Source: an uncultured bacterium | GTDB taxonomy: Bacteria > Cyanobacteriota > Vampirovibrionia > Gastranaerophilales > Gastranaerophilaceae | Direction: 5' to 3' | Assembly: GCA_902776035.1 (NCBI GenBank) | Contig: CACYOO010000015.1 | Span: 1-37,121 of the forward strand | DNA: 37,121 nucleotides | In this document: piece by piece, positions 15,767 to 21,479 of the stretch | Layout: the number at the start of each line of letters is the position of its first letter | How positions within the stretch are numbered: the stretch's first letter is position 1 | Translations under genes and position numbers: made by a program | Notes under the pieces: model-generated | Seen by the model: the letters and a program-made list of their open reading frames with translations, nothing else | Told to the model about the DNA's origin: nothing | The model's database searches: none

Positions 15767-16042
15767 CTATTTACTTATTCTCCATATTGCATCAAGTACT
15801 TTTTGAGCTTCTTCTGAAGGCATTCTGTCATTCATAATTAAATATTGTACCGCAATCATTGTACACTCGGAACAAATATTTACACCCGGCCCTTTTACCA
15901 TTTTTAAAACTTCTGTATTAGGACGTCCGCAAAAACTGCAATATACCGGCTCAAATGCCTGAGGTTCTTCGTTTTTACCATCTTTATTTGCTTCAACTTC
16001 TGCTCTTTTTTCACCGAGTTTTATAACTTTATCTTTCGACAT
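15767..16042 (-). CDS. Stand-alone ClpX-type C4 zinc-binding domain protein
   Basis: A 91-residue protein whose core (about 32-85) reads like the N-terminal zinc-binding domain of ClpX: CSFCGR with Cys35/Cys38, EVLKMVKGPGVNICSEC with Cys57/Cys60, then a helix. No AAA+ domain follows: TAG ends it and the next gene is unrelated, so this is not full-length clpX. Residues 1-30 are charged and probably disordered. In ClpX this domain dimerises and binds substrates and adaptors such as SspB, so the protein may dimerise with ClpX or compete for adaptors; that is inference. An alternative is an unrelated small zinc-ribbon regulator. It is the first gene after a good promoter and has a GAGGT ribosome site. 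Confidence 0.85.
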   Translation of the reverse strand: MSKDKVIKLGEKRAEVEANKDGKNEEPQAFEPVYCSFCGRPNTEVLKMVKGPGVNICSECTMIAVQYLIMNDRMPSEEAQKVLDAIWRISK

Positions 16043-16068
16043 GACTTTACCTCATAAAACTTTTTATC

Positions 16069-16098
16069 ATTGTAACTTAAATCTTAATTAATTGCCAA
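16069..16098 (-). promoter_or_regulatory. Sigma-70-type promoter for the long minus-strand operon
   Basis: On the minus strand TTGGCA (16093-16098) and TACAAT (16069-16074) are 18 bases apart. Transcription would start near 16062, about 20 bases before the ATG at 16042, leaving room for the GAGGT ribosome site. The -35 overlaps that of the divergent plus-strand promoter. Confidence 0.6.
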
Positions 16099-16120
16099 GT
16101 TCTTTACTTTAATTTATAAT
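16092..16120 (+). promoter_or_regulatory. Sigma-70-type promoter for the lipoprotein-lgt operon
   Basis: TTGCCA (16092-16097), a 17-base spacer and a perfect TATAAT (16115-16120) lie upstream of the lipoprotein start at 16167. The -35 hexamer is read from the same TTGCCAA that gives the minus-strand promoter its TTGGCA. Confidence 0.7.
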
Positions 16121-16166
16121 ATTTTAATAAGATATGCAATACGGTGATTTACGGAGATTTATCAAA

Positions 16167-16778
16167 ATGAAAAAACTTTTATTTTTAATAACAATTTTAT
16201 CAATTGCAGTTTTTTCAACTGCTTGTATTAATAATTATGCTGTACAACAGTTAAATAATAAGGCAATGGAATATATGAAACAGGGTGATTATAAAAATGC
16301 AATATCCAGATTTAAAGCAAGTTTGGATTTGGACAGTTCATTTTATGAAACCTACTATAATTTGGCTGTAGCTTATACAGAAGATGAAGATTATGAAGAA
16401 GCAATTAAATCTTTTGATGAAGCTTTAAAATTAAAATCTGATGTACCTGATTTATACTATTCAAGAGCCGTAATGTATGAAAATTATGCTAAAGATTTAT
16501 ATAGCGGTGAAACAAAAGAACAAAAAGAAAAGAAAGAAACTGACGAAGATAATGATGAAAATGCGGTTTCTAAAAGTTCAAACATAGATAATGATGACTT
16601 TAAACCATCAGAAGAAGAAATCAATAAAACAAAAGAATATTATAACAATGCAATAGCAGATTATGAAAAATATTTAGAAATATCAAGTTCATCAAGTGAT
16701 GCTAATGACGTGCAATCTAAGATAGAAGATATTCAAACTAGAATAAAACAAATCGAAGAAGGTAAAGATACTAATTAA
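16167..16778 (+). CDS. TPR-repeat lipoprotein
   Basis: I place the start at the ATG at 16167 rather than one at 16134, because GGAG (16153-16156) is 10 bases upstream and the product then begins with a lipoprotein signal: MKKLLFLITILSIAVFSTAC, lipobox STAC, Cys20. The mature part has about two TPR-like units (NKAMEYMKQGDYKNAISRF; YNLAVAYTEDEDYEEAIKSF and a further YYSRAVMYENY). A Glu/Lys/Asp-rich low-complexity stretch follows, then a C-terminal helix that may be a third, split TPR (YYNNAIADYEKYLEIS). It is probably membrane-anchored and acts as a protein-protein scaffold. It overlaps lgt, the enzyme that would lipidate it, by one base. Partner unknown. Confidence 0.88.
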   Translation: MKKLLFLITILSIAVFSTACINNYAVQQLNNKAMEYMKQGDYKNAISRFKASLDLDSSFYETYYNLAVAYTEDEDYEEAIKSFDEALKLKSDVPDLYYSRAVMYENYAKDLYSGETKEQKEKKETDEDNDENAVSKSSNIDNDDFKPSEEEINKTKEYYNNAIADYEKYLEISSSSSDANDVQSKIEDIQTRIKQIEEGKDTN

Positions 16779-17587
16779 TGGCTTATATACATTTTGCTTC
16801 CCCGACAGATGTTGCTTTTTATCTGTTTAATATTCCTGTATATTTTTACGGTATTTGCCTTGCAATTGGAATATTATTTGGTTTTTATTTTTCATATTCT
16901 ATTATGCAAAAATATTATAAAAATCTTGATAAAGAAACATTATATGATGTATTTCTGGTATGTTTAATTTTTGGATTTTTATCGGCAAGATTGTATTATT
17001 GTCTACTAAGCAGTGAATATTATGTAAATAATTTATCTGATATATTAAATTTCAGGCAGGGTGGACTTTCTATACAAGGCGGTATTATAGGTGGTTTTTT
17101 AAGCGGTATTATTTATGCAAAAATTAAAAAACTTTCTGTATTAGTATATGCAGATATAATATCTTATGGACTTGTAATAGCACAATCTATAGGCAGATGG
17201 GGAAATTTTTTTAATTCTGAAGCTTATGGTTTACCCGCTAAATATATTGGTGTTTTTATTCCAACTGCAAATAGAATAAAAGGATTTGAAAATATTGAAT
17301 ATTTTCAACCAACATTTTTGTATGAATCAATATTAGATTTTTGTATTTTCCTAATTTTGTTTTTTGTTATCAGAAAAATAAATAATAGATTTGACGGACT
17401 TATTTTTGCATCTTATATTATATTGTATTCTTCTATAAGATTTTTTATGGAATTTTTGAGATTAGACAGTGTATACAATATTTTTGGTATACATATTGCA
17501 CAAATTGTCTGCATTATTATGATTATTTGTGCAGCTAGTTTTATTATATACTGTTATAAGTATAAAAATAGCAATATTGAAATATAA
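16778..17587 (+). CDS. lgt: Prolipoprotein diacylglyceryl transferase Lgt
   Basis: Lgt transfers diacylglycerol from phosphatidylglycerol to the lipobox cysteine of prolipoproteins at the cytoplasmic membrane. About seven membrane segments are evident. The Lgt signature SIGRWGNFFNSEAYG is at 137-151, with Arg140, Asn143 and Glu148. The C-terminal SIRFFMEFLRLD supplies the second Arg/Glu set. The GGLSIQGGIIGG loop (95-106) has Gln100 where E. coli and many others have a histidine (His103). Length (269) is normal. The ATG shares a base with the lipoprotein stop (TAATG), which suggests coupled expression of enzyme and a substrate. Confidence 0.93.
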   Translation: MAYIHFASPTDVAFYLFNIPVYFYGICLAIGILFGFYFSYSIMQKYYKNLDKETLYDVFLVCLIFGFLSARLYYCLLSSEYYVNNLSDILNFRQGGLSIQGGIIGGFLSGIIYAKIKKLSVLVYADIISYGLVIAQSIGRWGNFFNSEAYGLPAKYIGVFIPTANRIKGFENIEYFQPTFLYESILDFCIFLILFFVIRKINNRFDGLIFASYIILYSSIRFFMEFLRLDSVYNIFGIHIAQIVCIIMIICAASFIIYCYKYKNSNIEI

Positions 17588-17620
17588 TGTGAATATTTAT
17601 TAATAAATCGCTCTAAAAAA

Positions 17621-17649
17621 TTGTTTTTTGGTTTATTCTAAAATAAAAT
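17621..17649 (+). promoter_or_regulatory. Possible promoter for merR-like/recA unit
   Basis: TTGTTT (17621-17626), 17 bases, TAAAAT (17644-17649), ending 21 bases before the next ATG. A 14-bp palindrome ATTTATTAATAAAT (17595-17608) lies just upstream and could bind a regulator. The AT bias makes chance matches likely. No recognised SOS box is seen. Confidence 0.4.
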
Positions 17650-17670
17650 AAAAATTAAGGATAGGGGATT

Positions 17671-18165
17671 ATGGCTGTACAGAGCATAAATGATATAACA
17701 CTCACACCGAGTGAAGTTAGAGATATTTTAGACGCAGATAATGATGAAATAATAGAACTTTGTAAACAAGTTTCTATTATACCAAGAAGGAATGCGAGAG
17801 GGCTTACATATTTTTCTTACAATGATGTAAAACATTTACAAATGGCAAAACAAAGGCAAAATCGTCTTGTAAGGTTTAATCCTAATGATGTTGCTGCTCA
17901 ATTAGTTTCAACATTAAGTCAAATGGAAGAAAAAATTTCCAATAATGTTATGACATCTATTGATAAAAAACTTGAGGAGAGATTGAAGGATATAGAAGGA
18001 TTAGCAGCTGAACTGATAAACTGTCAAACCGAGAATGAAAGATTAAAAAACAAGATTATTGAGTTAAATAAAGAGAATGTTCATTTAAAAATGGAATTAG
18101 ACAAATTTGAAAAAGTAGGTTTTGGATTTTATAAAAAATACGAAGTAAAAGATTATTCTATATAA
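17671..18165 (+). CDS. MerR-like HTH protein with C-terminal coiled coil
   Basis: A 164-residue protein with an N-terminal winged-helix-like segment (about 9-62: [34 protein letters not shown]), similar in pattern to MerR-type DNA-binding domains. A long predicted coiled coil follows (about 88-152: [45 protein letters not shown]). This layout resembles small chromosome- or phage-partition helix-turn-helix proteins more than metal-sensing MerR regulators, because no Cys effector site is present. It has a strong GGATAGGGG ribosome site and ends 10 bases before recA, so it is probably co-transcribed with it. It may bind DNA and dimerise through the coil. The target is unknown. Confidence 0.75.
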   Translation: MAVQSINDITLTPSEVRDILDADNDEIIELCKQVSIIPRRNARGLTYFSYNDVKHLQMAKQRQNRLVRFNPNDVAAQLVSTLSQMEEKISNNVMTSIDKKLEERLKDIEGLAAELINCQTENERLKNKIIELNKENVHLKMELDKFEKVGFGFYKKYEVKDYSI

Positions 18166-18175
18166 GGATTTAAAA

Positions 18176-19201
18176 ATGGCTGTAAAAGAAAAAGAAAAAG
18201 TTGAACAAACAACAGGTTCTGATAGAGAAAAAGCATTAAAACTTGCAATAGATAAAATTGAAAAGGATTTTGGTAAAGGTTCTATAATGAAATTAGGTGA
18301 TAAACCATCTGTAAGTGTAGAATCTATACCAACCGGCTCTTTGGATTTGGATATTGCTTTAGGTATTGGCGGAGTTCCCAGAGGAAGAATTATAGAAATC
18401 TATGGGCCTGAAAGTTCAGGTAAAACAACTCTTGCACAGCATATTGTTGCAGAATGTCAGAAAAAAGGCGGTATAGCTGCTTTTGTTGATGCAGAACATG
18501 CTCTTGATCCTGAATATGCAAAAAATATAGGTGTTAAGATAGAAGATTTACTTATATCTCAACCGGATACAGGTGAACAAGCTTTAGATATAACAGAAGA
18601 ACTTGTACGTTCCGGAGCTGTTGATATTATTGTTGTGGATTCAGTTGCTGCATTAGTGCCAAAAGCAGAAATTGACGGCTCAATGGAAGAACAACAAATG
18701 GGCTTACAAGCAAGGTTAATGAGTAAAGCATTGAGAAAATTGACTGCTATTGTAAGTAAAACAAATACAACTGTTATTTTTATCAATCAATTACGTATGA
18801 AAATAGGTGTAATGTTTGGTAATCCTGAAACAACTACAGGTGGTAACGCTTTAAAGTATTATTCTTCAGTAAGAATGGAAATTAGAAGAACTGAAACTAT
18901 AAAAGGTGAACATAGTGATTTAGGTAATCATGTAAAGGTAAAGGTTGTAAAAAATAAGGTTGCTCCTCCTTTTAGAACAGCAGAGTTTGACATTATGTTC
19001 GGAAAAGGTATATGTAAATACGGAAATCTCATAGATGTCGGTGTTAAAATGAATATTGTAGATAAATCCGGCTCTTGGTTCAGTTATAAAGATAGTAAAC
19101 TCGGACAAGGCAGAGAAAAAGCAAAAGAATATTTGGAACAAAATCCTGATGTTATGAATGCAATAGAAACTGAAATCAGAGAAAAATTAGCTGCTCAATA
19201 A
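18176..19201 (+). CDS. recA: Recombinase RecA
   Basis: RecA forms ATP-dependent filaments on single-stranded DNA for homologous recombination and repair. Walker [10 protein letters not shown] is at 77-85. [13 protein letters not shown] (about 105-117), the Walker B region [17 protein letters not shown], the MAW-type segment [34 protein letters not shown] (split around loop L2) and the C-terminal acidic tail are all present. Length (341) is standard, with no intein. It starts 10 bases after the MerR-like gene with AAGGA upstream. No LexA-type operator is recognised, so SOS control of this copy is doubtful. Confidence 0.97.
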   Translation: MAVKEKEKVEQTTGSDREKALKLAIDKIEKDFGKGSIMKLGDKPSVSVESIPTGSLDLDIALGIGGVPRGRIIEIYGPESSGKTTLAQHIVAECQKKGGIAAFVDAEHALDPEYAKNIGVKIEDLLISQPDTGEQALDITEELVRSGAVDIIVVDSVAALVPKAEIDGSMEEQQMGLQARLMSKALRKLTAIVSKTNTTVIFINQLRMKIGVMFGNPETTTGGNALKYYSSVRMEIRRTETIKGEHSDLGNHVKVKVVKNKVAPPFRTAEFDIMFGKGICKYGNLIDVGVKMNIVDKSGSWFSYKDSKLGQGREKAKEYLEQNPDVMNAIETEIREKLAAQ

Positions 19202-19213
19202 AAATATTTTATA

Positions 19214-19816
19214 ATGTCAGAAGAAATAATTAATAATACAAATAATACTTTTTTATTAAAAAAAGATAACGCTATAAGAAACATATTGTTATGTTTGTTT
19301 ATATTTTTTGTATTATTCTCTGTATATTTTAAAACTTATTTTTTAGGTTTTCTTTCCATAACATTTTTAATAGGGCTTGTATGTTTTTATTTACAAAGAG
19401 ATATAAAAATAGAAGTAACAGATGATGGTTTTACATTAATAAAATATAATTCTAAAATTCTGCCGGATGTAATGCAAGAAATTAAATATAAAGATATTGA
19501 AAATATAAGAATAATATCTACACAATGGAAATCTTTTCATGTAATCAAATTAAAAAATGCTAAAAAAAGTATAAATATTCCGAATGAAATAAATAAAGAT
19601 TTTGATAACTATATTAAAAATATATGTAATGAAAATCCAAATTATAAAGATGATTCAAAAATTAATATAGGACAAATTTTGCTTATTATATCAGCATTTG
19701 CAAGTTTTCCTGTTTTAGTATTGTTAATTTTTTTCAATAATACTTTATTGACTGTTTCTGTAATAAGTATATTTTCTTTTGTATTGTTTTTTTCAATATA
19801 TTTGTATACCCGTTAA
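19214..19816 (+). CDS. Membrane protein with two TM hairpins and a PH-like middle
   Basis: The 200-residue protein has two N-terminal membrane helices (about 22-41 and 43-60), a soluble part (about 61-145) and two C-terminal membrane helices (about 153-175 and 178-198). The soluble part has alternating strands (IKIEVTDDGFTLIKYN, IENIRIIST, FHVIKLKNAKKSINIP), resembling the bacterial PH-like (YdbT/DUF304-type) fold; this is pattern recognition only. It starts 12 bases after recA with no obvious ribosome site. It ends 6 bases from the convergent tolC-like gene. Function unknown. Confidence 0.7.
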   Translation: MSEEIINNTNNTFLLKKDNAIRNILLCLFIFFVLFSVYFKTYFLGFLSITFLIGLVCFYLQRDIKIEVTDDGFTLIKYNSKILPDVMQEIKYKDIENIRIISTQWKSFHVIKLKNAKKSINIPNEINKDFDNYIKNICNENPNYKDDSKINIGQILLIISAFASFPVLVLLIFFNNTLLTVSVISIFSFVLFFSIYLYTR

Positions 19817-19822
19817 GTTTGA

Positions 19823-21349
19823 TTATAGTTCTTCTGCTTTTTTGGAATGACGTTTTTTACATTTCATTGCTTTGTCAAAATCGTTTATAATCTCATCATC
19901 ATGATGTTCCAAAGCGTGTTCTGTATGTTCATGCAAATCTACCAAATGATAATGCATTGACATTTCAAGCTTTATTAACGAAATATTGTAATTATAAATA
20001 GAATTAATATAATCCGTTAATGCATCAATATATAATTCTCTTGCATTTTGCATATCAAGTCGTGTTAATTTATTATTCTTATAATCAGTTATTGTTGCCT
20101 GTAAATTTTCATTTGCTTTTTCTGCCTGTTGTTTTGCAATTGAAATTTCTTTTTCCGTTTTCTCAACATTGTTTAATGCCTTTTCAACACTGATATATAA
20201 ATCTTGTTTAAATTTTTCGATTTCTGTTTCTGCAAGGTGAATTTGTGCTGTTGCATTGTCAATATTATATTTTAATTCCATTGCATTTAAATCGGTGTTA
20301 AGATTAACTCCTGCTGAAAAACTGTTGTTTCTGTAATGGTTTGAATTAATATAATCATATCCTGCATTTACATTCAATGACGGATAATAAGAACGTTTAA
20401 CAACTAACAATGCCTGTTCCATTGCATCTTTTGTTGCAATTAATGCTTTTAAATCAGGATTGTTTTTGTAAGCAATATCTGTTGCTTCTTTTAAAGTAAA
20501 ATGTAATTTATAAAGTTTAGTATCTGATTTACTTATATTGGCTTTTAATTTTATATTAGATATTGGTTTTATCTTTTCAAAATAATCGTCTTTATATGTA
20601 GGAGTTTTTAAAATTTTATAATGAGGGGCATTAACATAATATATTGAATTATTTAAATCCGATTGGCTGTTATTTACTTCTCTGTTTGCTTCTATAACTC
20701 TGTTTTTTATTACAAATTCTTCAACTTGAGTATTTAATAAATCAATTTTATTTTTTTTATTTTCTTTTATTAATTGAGAAATATCAAGTGCTATTTGTTT
20801 ATTAATATCTGAATTAATATTTTCTACTTGTAACAGAGATAGTGCCTTTAACAAATTATAATATTTAATTTTAATATCAAAAACAGTAAAACAAACACTG
20901 TCTTCAAATTCATACTCAGCAGCAATTTTATTAAATTCTTCCATTCTTATTTTAGCGGATGACCTGCCAAAATCCCATATCATCATATTTAGTACGGCAT
21001 TAACATTTGGTAATTCTCTGTAAACAGAATAAAAATCTTCTTTATTTGTATTACTTTGATGATTTATACCCGCACCAACACCGAGTGTAGGGAAAAAAGC
21101 AGATTTTGCTATTCCAACATTACTTTTTGCAATATCAAGATTATATTTTTGTCTTTTTATAATAGGACTGTTTTTTAAGCCGGTATATATACAATCTTGT
21201 ATTGTTAAAACAGAACCTTCTTTAAGAGGTTTAACGTGTTTTGTAAGATTATGAATATCATTGTGTTCATGAGCAATTACAGGTAAATTAACTGAAAAAC
21301 ATAATGTTAAAAAAAGGATGTTTAAATAGATAATAAAGTTTTTTTGCAT
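19823..21349 (-). CDS. TolC-family outer-membrane channel, His-rich ends
   Basis: A 508-residue outer-membrane efflux protein. After a signal peptide (about 1-26, ending PVIAHEH) come the two repeated TolC halves: LTIQDCIYTGLKNSPIIKRQ and FTLKEATDIAYKNNPDLKAL mark the start of each. Each is followed by long helices and a short beta segment (FFPTLGVGAGINHQ; YYPSLNVNAGYDYI). The ends are histidine-rich: mature N-terminus HEHNDIHNLTKH and C-terminus HYHLVDLHEHTEHALEHH. No membrane-fusion protein or pump gene is adjacent, so its partner is elsewhere. The His-rich tails suggest metal contact, but no metal resistance genes are nearby. TATAAT (minus strand, 21381-21386) upstream may be its -10. Confidence 0.88.
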   Translation of the reverse strand: MQKNFIIYLNILFLTLCFSVNLPVIAHEHNDIHNLTKHVKPLKEGSVLTIQDCIYTGLKNSPIIKRQKYNLDIAKSNVGIAKSAFFPTLGVGAGINHQSNTNKEDFYSVYRELPNVNAVLNMMIWDFGRSSAKIRMEEFNKIAAEYEFEDSVCFTVFDIKIKYYNLLKALSLLQVENINSDINKQIALDISQLIKENKKNKIDLLNTQVEEFVIKNRVIEANREVNNSQSDLNNSIYYVNAPHYKILKTPTYKDDYFEKIKPISNIKLKANISKSDTKLYKLHFTLKEATDIAYKNNPDLKALIATKDAMEQALLVVKRSYYPSLNVNAGYDYINSNHYRNNSFSAGVNLNTDLNAMELKYNIDNATAQIHLAETEIEKFKQDLYISVEKALNNVEKTEKEISIAKQQAEKANENLQATITDYKNNKLTRLDMQNARELYIDALTDYINSIYNYNISLIKLEMSMHYHLVDLHEHTEHALEHHDDEIINDFDKAMKCKKRHSKKAEEL

Positions 21350-21407
21350 ATGTACCTTACAAAGTAAAATTTATAAATTTATTATATCACAGATAAATGG
21401 ATTCATC

Positions 21408-21436
21408 TTGTATTGTTGTAGTATTGCCCATATAAT
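21408..21436 (+). promoter_or_regulatory. secA promoter P1
   Basis: TTGTAT (21408-21413), 17-base spacer, perfect TATAAT (21431-21436), about 45 bases before the secA ATG. This is the strongest promoter match in the tolC-secA intergenic region. Confidence 0.6.
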
Positions 21437-21452
21437 TTGTCTATGATACAAT
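21424..21452 (+). promoter_or_regulatory. secA promoter P2, overlapping P1
   Basis: TTGCCC (21424-21429), 17-base spacer, TACAAT (21447-21452), ending 27 bases before the ATG. It is shifted 16 bases from P1 and overlaps it, so the two would compete for polymerase. Confidence 0.4.
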
Positions 21453-21479
21453 TAACTTGATTAATCGGGAGAATGTATA

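Noticed and set aside
15767-16042. Truncated pseudogene of clpX
   Set aside because: The frame ends with a clean stop, has its own promoter and ribosome site, and the next gene starts one base later with no AAA+ remnants in any frame that I can see.
16134-16166. Upstream ATG of the TPR lipoprotein
   Set aside because: It would bury the lipoprotein signal behind 11 residues; the ATG at 16167 has GGAG and gives a normal signal peptide.
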